The position numbers and the translations under genes are program-made. This document shows positions 48,138-56,950 of a DNA stretch of 64,000 bases, piece after piece; the first letter of the stretch is position 1; every line of letters starts with the position of its first letter. The stretch comes from DATBQN01 sp963755825 (GTDB lineage Bacteria > Acidobacteriota > Thermoanaerobaculia > Multivoradales > UBA5704): the NCBI GenBank assembly GCA_963755825.1, contig CAVWLA010000001.1, positions 620,001-684,000 on the forward strand, written 5' to 3'. The notes under the pieces are model-generated. The model worked only from the letters and a program-made list of their open reading frames with translations, had not been told where the DNA came from and made no database searches.

Positions 48138-50861
48138 TCAGTCGCCGGCCCGCGGATCGCCGCGCTCGGAGACGGCGACTCGCCAGGTGACGCGATAGAG
48201 GTCGGCAGCGGCCTCGAAGCGGAGCTCGCGCCATTCGCAGAGATGGGCGAGGCGCGCCAGGATCTGTTGCCCGCCGTACGCCCGCTTGCCGCGACCGTCG
48301 GCCTCGGAGCCGCGCGGCTCGTTCTCGACCGTGAAGACGAGCTCGCGGCGGACGCGGTCGAGGGCGATCGAGAGGGCGGGCCGGCTGCCCGGCCGGCCGT
48401 GGCGGACGGCGTTGCCGAGCACCTCGCCGAGGAAGAAGCCGAAGCCGCCGGCGAGCGGGATGGCGAACCAGTAGTCGCTCGGCCAGTCGATGTCGACGCG
48501 GAAGGTCGGCTCCGGGCTCTGCGTGTCGACCTCCGAGGAGGGGAGCGCCGCCAGCACGCCGTTGTCCCAATGCAGGCGCGAGCGCAGGCCGGCGTCGCCG
48601 CGCACCCGCACGCAGATCGCCTGGAAGCGCTCGACGGTCTCCCGCGCCTGCGCCGCCTCGACCGCGCTGTCGGGGGCGAGCGGCGGCTCGGCGTCCCAGC
48701 GCGCCAGCAGCCAGGCAGTGGCGAGGACCCGCCGCTCGAGGTAGGCGGCGAGCCAGGCGGCGAAGGGATCGGCGGCCGGCGACGCGGCGAGAGCGCTCGC
48801 CAGCACGCGCGAGAGCGTGTCGATGCCGTGGGTGAGGAGCGCCGAGAGGCGCTGCCGCTCGTCGGCGCGCGTCGCCGCGACGAGGTCGGCGGCGAAGAGG
48901 GCGAGGTCGGCGTCGGGCTCGAGGACGAAGAGGACGCCGAGGCGGTGGCGCTCGTCGGCGCGCAGCGCCTCGATCGGCGCCGTCACCGCGACCGAGCGGA
49001 CGAGCGCGTAGCGGGTCTCGGCGATCCCCCCCGGCCCGCGCACCTGGAGCGGCACGCCGTACGCCCGTCGCGGCTCCGGCGCCGCCACCTGCATGCGGTC
49101 GTAGTGGGCGCGCGCGCGTGGATCGGGCGCCACGAGATCGGCCACCCGCGTGCCGCTCTCGATCCCCAGCGCCGCCGCCGCCTGGTTGCCGTATACCACC
49201 AGATCGGTGTTCGGATCGACCACCATGAGCGGCACCTGCATGGTGTTCAGCAGGTTCTCTTTCTCGGCGAAGGCGAGCTCGGCCCGCGCCTGCGCGGCGA
49301 CGGCGCGGCGGCGGTTCACCTCGAAGCCGGCGAGGAGGAGGACGAGGAGGAGCGCGAGGAGGGCGACCGGCAGCGCCGGGAAGCTGGGCTGGGCGGCGGG
49401 GAAGAGGACGAGGAGCCAGGTGGTCGCCGCGACCTGCACTGCGGCGACCGCGCCGCGGCCAGCGGCGACCCCCTGGTAGAGATAGAACGGATCGGCGGCG
49501 CCGCCGCGCCGCGCCTCGCGGGAGGTGAGGTCGGCGACGGCGGCGGCGAGCGGATCGCGCCGCGCTCGCCGCTCTGCGGCGAGCGCGCGGAGCATCGCCG
49601 CCCAGGGACGGAAGCGGCCGGCGGCCGGCGGCGCGGCGTGGACGATCGCGGCGGTCATCGGCGGCTCGATGCCGGCGGCGAAGCGCGGCCAGTCGATGCC
49701 GAAGGTGAGATCGGCGGCGAGCACCCCCCGCATGCCGTTCGCGCCATCGGCGAAGGGCACGAGGAGCGTCGCCACCACCCCCTGGCCGCCGAGGTCGAGA
49801 TAGAGCCCCGACCAGTAGGCCTGCGGCGCCGGATCGCGGTAGTCGAAGCGGAAGTCGAACTCGTTGGCGGCGAAGTTGGGGAGCGCGGCGAGCTTGCGGA
49901 ACTCACGCCCTTCGGCGAAGGCGGTGTCGCGGCGCGCGGCGGCATTAGCCCCGGGCAGCGCGGGGAAGGGGAGCGAGACGAGGGTGCCGTCCTCGGCGAC
50001 GGCGTAGATCCGCACGACGCGCGGTGGCCGGTCGCCCGGCAGCGAGGGCAGCGGATGGCGGGGGAGCGCGCGGTCGAGGCCCGCGGCGGTCGCCGTCAGC
50101 CGCTCCGCGGCGCGAGCGACGAAGCGATCGGAGGGCGACGGCGCTCCCGCCTCGGTGCTCGCCGCGTCCTCGGCGCCTGGGCCGGCCGCGAGCGCGCGGC
50201 GGCGGGTGACGACAAGCCGGCGGCCGCCCGCGTCGAGGTAGGCGACGTCACGGAGCTGGAGCGGCGGCACGCCGGCGGCCGGATCGCCGGCCTCCCGCGG
50301 CGACAGCAGGCGGGCCGCTCGCGGCACGCCCGGTGTCGTGCTCGCGGGCGGCTGCTCTCCCGCCGCGCTCTCCGGCGCCGGGGTGCCGGGCTCGGCGAGG
50401 ACGCCGCGCAGGGTGGCGAGCGATGGCGGGAGGCTCGTCTCGTCGTGCCAGGAGGCGAGCTCGCCGTAGAGCCGCGCCCGCTCGGGATCGGCGATCTGCC
50501 CGCGGTAGCGCCCGAGCTCGACGTGGAGCCAGGCGGCGACGCCCGGCGTCTCGGTCGGCCGCGCCGGCATCTTGTCGGCGACGAGGGCGTAGACCGCCTG
50601 GGCGCGGCTCTCGCCGATCCGCCGCAGCCACTCCTCGCGCACCGAGCGCGCGGTGAAGATCGCCAGCACCGCGAAGAGGGCGACGCCGAGGTAGAGGAGG
50701 CGCGGGCCGGGAGGGCTCGGCGGCCTGAGGCGCGGCGAGCTAGCGGCGGCGGCGTGGTTGGAGGTCTCCGTGCGCTGCTCCTCTCCGTGGCTCTCGCGAA
50801 TCCCGTTGGGTACCAGGACGCTCCGTCTTCCAACCAGCCAGCGAGCGCTCCCAGGCCGCAA
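48138..50861 (-). CDS. Membrane sensor histidine kinase-like protein, about 907 aa
   Basis: Layout by residue: hydrophobic segment near 54-70 (LLYLGVALFAVLAIF), a large extracytoplasmic sensor region to about 490, a second membrane helix near 497-515 (ALLALLLVLLLAGFEV), a PAS-like domain from about 535 (MQVPLMVVDPNTDLVVYGN), a dimerisation region with a candidate phospho-acceptor His678 (LLTHGIDTL), and a C-terminal GHKL ATPase-like domain with an N-box EVLGNAVRHG near 815. The usual DxGxG box is not clear; YGGQQILARLAHL may be the late glycine box. Phosphotransfer is therefore uncertain. No response regulator gene is adjacent. The start is unclear: TTG at 50861 is the longest, and no ATG or GTG lies before the first helix. 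Confidence 0.75.
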   Translation of the reverse strand: MRPGSARWLVGRRSVLVPNGIRESHGEEQRTETSNHAAAASSPRLRPPSPPGPRLLYLGVALFAVLAIFTARSVREEWLRRIGESRAQAVYALVADKMPARPTETPGVAAWLHVELGRYRGQIADPERARLYGELASWHDETSLPPSLATLRGVLAEPGTPAPESAAGEQPPASTTPGVPRAARLLSPREAGDPAAGVPPLQLRDVAYLDAGGRRLVVTRRRALAAGPGAEDAASTEAGAPSPSDRFVARAAERLTATAAGLDRALPRHPLPSLPGDRPPRVVRIYAVAEDGTLVSLPFPALPGANAAARRDTAFAEGREFRKLAALPNFAANEFDFRFDYRDPAPQAYWSGLYLDLGGQGVVATLLVPFADGANGMRGVLAADLTFGIDWPRFAAGIEPPMTAAIVHAAPPAAGRFRPWAAMLRALAAERRARRDPLAAAVADLTSREARRGGAADPFYLYQGVAAGRGAVAAVQVAATTWLLVLFPAAQPSFPALPVALLALLLVLLLAGFEVNRRRAVAAQARAELAFAEKENLLNTMQVPLMVVDPNTDLVVYGNQAAAALGIESGTRVADLVAPDPRARAHYDRMQVAAPEPRRAYGVPLQVRGPGGIAETRYALVRSVAVTAPIEALRADERHRLGVLFVLEPDADLALFAADLVAATRADERQRLSALLTHGIDTLSRVLASALAASPAADPFAAWLAAYLERRVLATAWLLARWDAEPPLAPDSAVEAAQARETVERFQAICVRVRGDAGLRSRLHWDNGVLAALPSSEVDTQSPEPTFRVDIDWPSDYWFAIPLAGGFGFFLGEVLGNAVRHGRPGSRPALSIALDRVRRELVFTVENEPRGSEADGRGKRAYGGQQILARLAHLCEWRELRFEAAADLYRVTWRVAVSERGDPRAGD

Positions 50862-50927
50862 AATAGCTCATCGCTGTCGCCGGGCGATACTTCGGTCGGC
50901 CGTCCCGCGAGGCTGGCGCTCGCGGGC

Positions 50928-50933
50928 TAGAAT
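50928..50933 (+). promoter_or_regulatory. TAGAAT -10 box, leaderless start
   Basis: TAGAAT is followed by CGCCAGCC and ATG at 50942, again without a ribosome-binding site. It is divergent from the kinase-like gene, whose start lies less than 70 bases away. Confidence 0.45.
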
Positions 50934-50941
50934 CGCCAGCC

Positions 50942-52033
50942 ATGGCCGCCGGCCGATCGGACCTCGCCGCGGGCTTCGCCGCCGCGCTCGCCGCGGGCGA
51001 CCTGGCGCGGCGGCCGATCGTCCTCGTCGAAGATCACCTCTTCCACGTCGGCGAGCTGCTCGCGGCGCTCGCCGCGGCGTCGCCGGGGATCGGCCGCCAT
51101 CTCGGCGTCGTCTGCCTCGAGCGGCGCGGGCCGGACACCGAGCGCGCCGTGGCGCGCTGGCTCGTCGACCATCCGGGCCTCGCGGTGGCGGCGGAGGCGG
51201 ACGGCGCCGCTCACGGTCTTTCGCCGCTCGCCCCGGAGGTCTTCACCAGCGCGCCGCGCCTCGCCGCCCGCCTCGCGGCGGCGCTCCGGCCGGGCGGCCT
51301 CCTCGTCCAGGACGTCCAGCTGCAGACGCTGTCCTTCCTGCCCGCCGACCGCTGGTGGGAGTCGATCTACCTCGCCAGCACGGTCCGCGGCACCTTTTCC
51401 GAGCGGCCGCCGACGGTGCGCTTCCTCTCCAACAAGCGCGGCTACGAGGCGACCTTCGGGCGCGACCTGCACGAGGCGGGCTTCGATCCGCGCGACGTGA
51501 TGGCCAAGGGCGACCTGGCGCGCGCCGTCGTGCCGACGCTCCTCGGGCACCTGGCGCGCCACTTTCCGCTGGCGCTCACCGCTCGCAGTCCGGCAGCCGG
51601 CATCCGCCTGGGGCGCGAGGACCGCGCCGAGATCGACGCCGCGCTCGATCTCGTGCTCTGGGAGGGCGCCGACGGCGCCGTGGAGCTCGCCGGCCGCGCC
51701 ATGGCTGGAGCCGCGCCGCTGGCGCTCAAGGCCGGCGGCCACGAGGCCGTCACCTGGCGCCGGCTGATCGCCGATCGCCTGGCCGAGGACGCCGGCGGCA
51801 GCGGGGTGCCCGTCGTCGAGATCGGTGCGCGGCTGGCGCCCGAGGGCGCGCTCAGGGCCGAGGTTACCAACGCCGCGGCGCGCCACCTGCACCTCCTCCG
51901 CGGCCGCCTCGCCGAGCCCGCCGCCATCGTCACCGCCGAGCACGCTTACCGCCTGGCGGAGCGGCTGGTGGTGGGGATCGTCGCACCGGTGCCGCTCCCC
52001 GCCGCCGCGCCGTCGCTCCTCGGTCCAGCCTAG
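50942..52033 (+). CDS. Protein of unknown function with methyltransferase-like features, 363 aa
   Basis: I do not recognise a specific family. The middle part, LRPGGLLVQDVQL followed by LSNKRGYEATFGRDLHEAGFDP, resembles the post-motif region of class I S-adenosylmethionine-dependent methyltransferases. The N-terminal region has VLVEDHLFHVGELLAALA and HLGVVCLERRG, which could be a Rossmann-like start, but the usual GxGxG loop is absent. The C-terminal about 150 residues contain VPVVEIGARLAPEGALRAEV and a His-rich helix (AAARHLHLLRGRL). It is soluble. A leaderless promoter is likely. It is followed after 162 bases by the permease gene. Confidence 0.65.
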   Translation: MAAGRSDLAAGFAAALAAGDLARRPIVLVEDHLFHVGELLAALAAASPGIGRHLGVVCLERRGPDTERAVARWLVDHPGLAVAAEADGAAHGLSPLAPEVFTSAPRLAARLAAALRPGGLLVQDVQLQTLSFLPADRWWESIYLASTVRGTFSERPPTVRFLSNKRGYEATFGRDLHEAGFDPRDVMAKGDLARAVVPTLLGHLARHFPLALTARSPAAGIRLGREDRAEIDAALDLVLWEGADGAVELAGRAMAGAAPLALKAGGHEAVTWRRLIADRLAEDAGGSGVPVVEIGARLAPEGALRAEVTNAAARHLHLLRGRLAEPAAIVTAEHAYRLAERLVVGIVAPVPLPAAAPSLLGPA

Positions 52034-52195
52034 ACCCTCAGTCTGCCTCCGCCGGCTGCGGCCTGCCTCCGCCGGCCTCCTCCTCCCTCCCGCGCGGCGT
52101 GCGAGGGGAGCGGAGGTCGCGGCATAGCTCCGCTCTCCGCCGCGCCGCTAGCCTCCCGATCAGAACGCTTCGCGACTCTGCAGGGAGGTGCCCTC
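52034..52195 (+). other. Intergenic region with a short direct repeat
   Basis: The word CTGCCTCCGCCGG occurs twice within the first 45 bases. Nothing else stands out except the GGGAGGTG ribosome-binding site of the permease gene. The repeat is small and of unknown meaning. Confidence 0.4.
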
Positions 52196-53746
52196 ATGTC
52201 AGCCCCAACGTCCAGCCGAGCGGCGGTCCGCTCGCCCGCGCCGGTGCCCAGCCGTCTCCTCGCCAGAAAGCCGCTGTCGCTCCTCCTCGCCGAGGCGGCG
52301 GGCGAGCAGCGCCTGCGGCGCGTGCTCGGCCCGGTGCAGCTCACCGCCTTGGGCGTCGGGGCGGTCATCGGCGCCGGGATCTTCGTCACCACCGGCGCCA
52401 TCGCGCGGCAGACGGCGGGGCCGGCGCTCTCGGTTTCCTACGTCGTCGCCGGCCTCGCCTGCATCTTCGCCGCCCTCTGCTACGCCGAATTCGCCGCTCT
52501 CGTCCCCGTCGCCGGCTCCGCCTACACCTATGCCTACGCGACGCTCGGCGAGCTCTTCGCCTGGATCATCGGCTGGGATCTCGTCCTCGAGTACGCGGTC
52601 TCCTCGGCGGTGGTGGCGACCGGCTGGTCGGGCTACTTCCAGAGCGTGCTGGGGATCTTCGGCCTGGCGGTCCCCAAGGCGCTCGCCGGGCCGGTGGTCA
52701 ACTACGACCCGGCGCTCGGCCATCTCGTCGCCACCGGCGCCGTCATCAACCTGCCGGCCTTCCTCGCCGTCGCCGGGGTGACTGTCGTCCTCGTCCTCGG
52801 CATCCGCGAGAGCGCCGGCCTCAACACCATCCTGGTGGGGATCAAGGTCGCCGCGGCGATCCTCGTCATCGTCGTCGGCTCGCATTACATCGTGCGCGCC
52901 AACTGGCACCCCTTCGCGCCCTTCGGCTGGACCGGCCTCTCGTTCTTCGGCCACACCCTCCTGGGGACGACCGACGCCGGCGGCAAGCCGGTCGGCATGC
53001 TCGCCGGCGCGGCGCTCGCCTTCTTCGCCTACATCGGCTTCGATTCGGTGTCGACCCACTCGGAGGAGGCGAAGAACCCGCAGCGCGACGTGCCGATCGC
53101 GCTCATTGTCTCCCTCGTCCTCTGCACGGCGCTCTACATCGGCGTCGTCGCGGTGCTCACCGGCATGGTCGGCTACAAGGACCTCGACCTCGCGGCGCCG
53201 GTCGCCGACGCCTTCCGCCGGGTCGGCCTGCCGTGGGCGCAGTTCGTGGTCGCCGCGGCGGGGGTTGCCGGCATCACCTCGGTCCTTCTGGTGACCATGC
53301 TGTCGCAGGCCCGCATCCTCCTCGCCATCGCCCGCGACGGCCTCCTCCCGGCGCACTTCTTCGCCGCCATCCACCCGCGGTATCTCACGCCGTGGAAGTC
53401 GACTCTTGCGACCGGCGCCTTCGTCGCCCTCCTCGCCGCCTTCCTGCCCATCGACGTGCTCCTGCTGCTCGTCAACATGGGGACGCTCCTCGCCTTCGTG
53501 CTGGTCGCCGGAGCGGTCCTCATCATGCGCCGCACGCATCCGGACGCCCGGCGCCCCTTCCGCGTGCCCTGGGTGCCGCTGGTGCCGATCCTGGGCATCG
53601 TGAGCTGCCTGCTGCTGATGTTCTCGCTGCCGCCTGAGACCTGGCTCCGCCTCGTCGTCTGGCTGGCCCTCGGCTTCGTCATCTACTTCGGCTACGGCCG
53701 CCGCCACAGCCATCTGCAGCAGACCGAGGTGATGCGGGAGGAGTGA
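52196..53746 (+). CDS. Amino acid permease, APC superfamily, 516 aa
   Basis: Twelve or so membrane helices begin after a 45-residue cytoplasmic N terminus. The helix 1 loop GVGAVIGAGIFVTTGAIA is the substrate-binding signature of APC transporters, and GSAYTYAYATLGELFAWIIG and AFFAYIGFDSVSTHSEEAKN follow. The pattern is closest to the cationic amino acid transporter group (CAT or YfnA-like), which takes up amino acids with protons. The exact substrate is not visible. The ATG has GGGAGGTG upstream. Length is normal for the group. Confidence 0.92.
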   Translation: MSAPTSSRAAVRSPAPVPSRLLARKPLSLLLAEAAGEQRLRRVLGPVQLTALGVGAVIGAGIFVTTGAIARQTAGPALSVSYVVAGLACIFAALCYAEFAALVPVAGSAYTYAYATLGELFAWIIGWDLVLEYAVSSAVVATGWSGYFQSVLGIFGLAVPKALAGPVVNYDPALGHLVATGAVINLPAFLAVAGVTVVLVLGIRESAGLNTILVGIKVAAAILVIVVGSHYIVRANWHPFAPFGWTGLSFFGHTLLGTTDAGGKPVGMLAGAALAFFAYIGFDSVSTHSEEAKNPQRDVPIALIVSLVLCTALYIGVVAVLTGMVGYKDLDLAAPVADAFRRVGLPWAQFVVAAAGVAGITSVLLVTMLSQARILLAIARDGLLPAHFFAAIHPRYLTPWKSTLATGAFVALLAAFLPIDVLLLLVNMGTLLAFVLVAGAVLIMRRTHPDARRPFRVPWVPLVPILGIVSCLLLMFSLPPETWLRLVVWLALGFVIYFGYGRRHSHLQQTEVMREE

Positions 53747-53757
53747 TGGAGCTCGGC

Positions 53758-54090
53758 CTAGTCCCCCCCGAAGGGGCACTCCACGGCGCTGCCAACGAAC
53801 GGCTGCCAGAGCCCGAAGATCGGCGGGCTCCCGGCCGGGCAGAGAGTGCCCGGGTAGGCGCAGCAGGTGCTCAGCGTCGTCGTGGTGAGGATGTGCGTGC
53901 CATTCGAGCAGGTGAGCCGGCAGTTGCCGAGCTGCTGACTCGCCAGCCAGGTGGGGAGCGGCGCCGCCGCCGCGGCGATCGACGGCGGATCGCCGGGAGC
54001 GCTCGCCGGCGCCGTCGCCGCGGTGAGAGCCGATCCGAAGGTGGAGAGGAGCAGGCAGACGACGGAGAGGGCGAGGGCGTTCTTCTTCAT
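53758..54090 (-). CDS. Small secreted Cys-rich protein, 110 aa
   Basis: Signal peptide MKKNALALSVVCLLLSTFGS, then an Ala/Pro-rich stretch (residues 21-45), then a compact part with six cysteines in NCRLTC, STCC, GTLC and VEC. The layout of leader, spacer and Cys-rich core suggests a secreted disulfide-bonded or metal-binding peptide. GAGGA precedes the ATG. No family was recognised. It converges on the permease gene 11 bases away. Confidence 0.7.
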   Translation of the reverse strand: MKKNALALSVVCLLLSTFGSALTAATAPASAPGDPPSIAAAAAPLPTWLASQQLGNCRLTCSNGTHILTTTTLSTCCAYPGTLCPAGSPPIFGLWQPFVGSAVECPFGGD

Positions 54091-54310
54091 GCGATTCCTC
54101 ACGAGGGCCGTCGCGGGAGCATTCCCGCAGAGGCGACCTTTATCGTAAGGGAAATCTCTTGCGGCGGGCGGGCGGCTGACCGCGCCGGAGCCGCCGAGGG
54201 CTCCGGTCGGCTCGCCGGCGTTTGCCCTCCGGCCGCTTCGGGCATAGCATCGCAGCGAACCCCCAGGGACCAATCGCCGCTCCGCGCCAGGAGCCGCCGA
54301 GGGATCGGGC

Positions 54311-54952
54311 ATGCTGACGCTGACGTACATCCTCTTCGCGGCCGCCGGCTGCCTCTACGTGCTCGTCGCGGCCTTTCTCGGCCACGCCTCGGACTTCGTC
54401 GATTTCGGCCACGCGGGCCACGCGGGCGCGGCTGGCGGCCAGGCGCAGTCGGGGAGCTACGGCGCCGGCGGGCACGGCAGCGCCTCCGCCGGCACCGTCG
54501 GCCACACCGTCTTCCACTTCCCGTTCTTCTCGCCGCTGGCGCTCGCCACCCTCGTCGCGGCGATCGGCGGCTTCGGCCTCATCGGCAAGTATGGCCTGGC
54601 GCTCGGCGACGGCGGCAGCCTGCTGCTCGCCATCCCCGCCGCCATGGCGATCGCCTACCTCGTCACCTACGTCGCCTTCCGGCTCGTCGCCGGCTCCCGC
54701 GCCTCGAGCGTCATCCGCCTCGACCAGATCCGCGGCTCGGAGGCCGAGGTGACGGCGCCGATCCCGGCGGGCGGGGTGGGGGAGGCGGTCGCCATGGTCG
54801 GCGGCCAGCGCTACCCGGCGCCGGCGCGCGAGGCCGACGGCGGCGCGGTGCGGCGCGGTGCCGTGGTCACCGTCGTCGGCATGGCCGGCCCGACCCTGCT
54901 GGTCAGAGCTCCAATCGCGGTCCCCGAAGGAGAGTCGCGGCATGCCCAATAG
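54311..54952 (+). CDS. NfeD / YqiJ-like membrane protein, 213 aa
   Basis: Membrane helices near residues 3-23 (LTYILFAAAGCLYVLVAAFL), 75-95 and 100-122 surround a Gly/Ala/His-rich loop at 36-65 (FGHAGHAG and similar). The C-terminal about 75 residues (from VIRLDQIRGSEAEV) form the small beta-barrel (OB-fold) domain of the NfeD family. Such proteins pair with flotillin-like proteins, and the gene here overlaps a flotillin gene by 11 bases, supporting the call. Role in membrane organisation is inferred from the family. Confidence 0.83.
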   Translation: MLTLTYILFAAAGCLYVLVAAFLGHASDFVDFGHAGHAGAAGGQAQSGSYGAGGHGSASAGTVGHTVFHFPFFSPLALATLVAAIGGFGLIGKYGLALGDGGSLLLAIPAAMAIAYLVTYVAFRLVAGSRASSVIRLDQIRGSEAEVTAPIPAGGVGEAVAMVGGQRYPAPAREADGGAVRRGAVVTVVGMAGPTLLVRAPIAVPEGESRHAQ

Positions 54953-56585
54953 CACCGGCCTGGTCCTCGTCCTCGCCGCCGTCGGCGTCCTCATCCTCGT
55001 CGCCCTGGGCTACGTCGTCGCCTATCTCGCCTTCCTCAAGAAGGCCGGCCCCAACGAGGTGATCGTCGTCTCCGGCCGCGGCGCGGTGAAGTTCATCACC
55101 GGCGGCGCCGACATGGTGATCCCGCTCTTCCACACCTGGAACATGCTGTCGCTCGAGGTGATGACGCTCGACGTCACGACGCCCGAGGTCTACACCGCGC
55201 AGGGCGTGCCGGTGGCGGTCGACGGCGTGGCGCAGATCAAGATCAAGAAGGACGAGGCCTCGCTGCAGGCGGCGGCCGAGCGCTTCCTCGGCAAGCAGCC
55301 GCAGGAGATCGCCAAGATCGCGCTGGAGACGGTGCAGGGCCACCTGCGAGGCATCCTCGGCACCCTCACGGTCGAGGACATCTACATGAGCCGCGACCAG
55401 TTCGCCCAGAAGGTGCAGGAGATCTCGGCCGGCGACCTCGCCAACATGGGGCTCGGCATCGACTCCTTCACCATCCGCGACATCCGCGACAAGCACGGCT
55501 ACCTCGAGGCCCTCGGCAAGCCGCGCATCGCCGCCATCAAGCGCGACGCGGCGATCGCCGAGGCCGGCGCTAACAAGGAGGCGGCGATCGCCCAGGCGGA
55601 CGCCGAGCGCGAGACGCGCCAGCGGCAGGCCGAGGCCCAGCGCCTGGCGCAGGAGGCCGAGGCGCAGCGCGACGCGGCCGTCGCCGAGGCCAACGCCGAC
55701 AAGGCGCGGCGCCAGCAGGAGGCCGACGCTGGCGCCCGGCGCGCCGCCGAGATCGCCAACTACCAGGCGGCGCAGGCCATCGCCGAGCAGCAGGCGATCG
55801 CCAACCAGAAGAAGGCGCAGGCCGAGATGGCCTACGAGCTGCAGAAGAAGACGGTCGAGATCCAGGTCCAGGAGCAGGAGATCAAGCGCAAGGAGAAGGA
55901 GCTCGACGCCACCATCCGCCGGCAGGCCGACGCCAAGCGCTACGAGATCGAGACCCTGGCGTCGGCCGAGCGGCAGCGCATCGAGACCGGCGCCGAGGCC
56001 GAGAAGTCGCGGCTGACGACCGTCGCCGAGGGCGAGAAGGCGCGCGGCCTCGCCGGCGCCGCGGTCACCCAGGCGCAGGGCCTGGCCGAGGCCGAAGCGC
56101 AGCGGGCGCGCGGTCTCGCCGAGGCGCAGATCCGCGAGGCGCAGGGTCTCGCCGAGGCCGAGGCGCGGAAGGCCCAGGGCCTGGCGGAGGCCACCGCCAT
56201 GGAGCAGAAGGCCGAGGCCTGGAAGAAGTACGGCGAGGCCGCGATCATCCAGATCCTCGCTCCCATCCTCCCCGAGATCGCCCGCGCCATCGCCGAGCCG
56301 CTGGCGCGGATCGATCGCATCACCCTCGTCAACACCGGCGGCGGCAGCGAGGGCGGCGACGGCTTCTCGCGCATCACCGGCGAGGTCGCCAAGGTGATCG
56401 CGCAGGTGCCGCCGGTCGTCGAGTCGCTCACCGGCTTCCGCCTCAACGATCTCTTCGACCGGGCGCGGGGAGCGCAGCCGCCGACGGCCGGCGGTGGGCC
56501 GGCGGAGACAGCCGTCCAGACGCCGGTGGACGAGCGGCGCCCGGATCCGAGCCCGCCGCCGGCGGAGACCGGCGCCGGAGCTTAG
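54942..56585 (+). CDS. Flotillin-like SPFH/Band 7 protein, 547 aa
   Basis: Membrane scaffold protein. A single helix (LVLVLAAVGVLILVALGYVV) anchors it, then the SPFH domain runs from about residue 35 to 190 (GPNEVIVVSGRGAVKFITGG, VTTPEVYTAQGVPVAVDGVA). Residues 195-470 are a long Ala/Glu/Gln/Arg coiled coil. Near 370-425 it contains imperfect repeats of about 12 residues based on AQGLAEAEA and RARGLAEAQ. A Pro-rich tail ends the protein. I chose ATG 54942, preceded by GAAGGAGAG; the longer frame would cover the NfeD-like gene. The pair probably form one membrane complex. Confidence 0.93.
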   Translation: MPNSTGLVLVLAAVGVLILVALGYVVAYLAFLKKAGPNEVIVVSGRGAVKFITGGADMVIPLFHTWNMLSLEVMTLDVTTPEVYTAQGVPVAVDGVAQIKIKKDEASLQAAAERFLGKQPQEIAKIALETVQGHLRGILGTLTVEDIYMSRDQFAQKVQEISAGDLANMGLGIDSFTIRDIRDKHGYLEALGKPRIAAIKRDAAIAEAGANKEAAIAQADAERETRQRQAEAQRLAQEAEAQRDAAVAEANADKARRQQEADAGARRAAEIANYQAAQAIAEQQAIANQKKAQAEMAYELQKKTVEIQVQEQEIKRKEKELDATIRRQADAKRYEIETLASAERQRIETGAEAEKSRLTTVAEGEKARGLAGAAVTQAQGLAEAEAQRARGLAEAQIREAQGLAEAEARKAQGLAEATAMEQKAEAWKKYGEAAIIQILAPILPEIARAIAEPLARIDRITLVNTGGGSEGGDGFSRITGEVAKVIAQVPPVVESLTGFRLNDLFDRARGAQPPTAGGGPAETAVQTPVDERRPDPSPPPAETGAGA

Positions 56586-56701
56586 ACAGCGCGGCTCGCC
56601 GTCCAGGCTCACCCGGTCAGGCGAGCAGCACCTCCTTCAATAGGACCAGAGGATCGCCCCGCGGCGGTCCTCGCTTCGCGTCGTCCGACGAGGAGGAACC
56701 G

Positions 56702-56950
56702 ATGCTGCAGAACTTCCGCGCCCACCGCCGCCTGATCCTCGCGCTGGCCCTGTTGAGCGGCTTCGCCGCCTCGCTCCTCGTCCTGCCGGCGCCGACCACC
56801 GCCACGACGAGGACAGGGCACGACTTCACCTACTACACCGACGCCACCCACGCCCATCCTGTCGGCTACTGCTTCGTCTGTGTCGGCTACTCCGGCTGCA
56901 ACGGCCAGATCACGCCGTTCTACCGGGTCGGCAATTATCCCTGCAACTAG
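56702..56950 (+). CDS. Small secreted Cys-containing protein, DUF6289-like, 82 aa
   Basis: N-terminal signal region HRRLILALALLSGFAASLLV, followed by a core of about 45 residues with YYTDATHAHPVGYCFVC, CNGQ and a final PCN. The order 'tyYsDath..vG...C...G' with cysteine near the end fits my memory of the DUF6289 family of short secreted proteins, which has no known function. AGGAGGAACCG precedes the ATG. The final codons overlap the end of the convergent RapA-like gene by four bases. Confidence 0.68.
   Translation: MLQNFRAHRRLILALALLSGFAASLLVLPAPTTATTRTGHDFTYYTDATHAHPVGYCFVCVGYSGCNGQITPFYRVGNYPCN

Noticed and set aside
50740..50943. 67-codon minus-strand frame starting before the kinase-like gene
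   Set aside because: It overlaps the kinase gene out of frame, has no recognisable signal or domain and ends in an Arg-rich run typical of a shadow frame.
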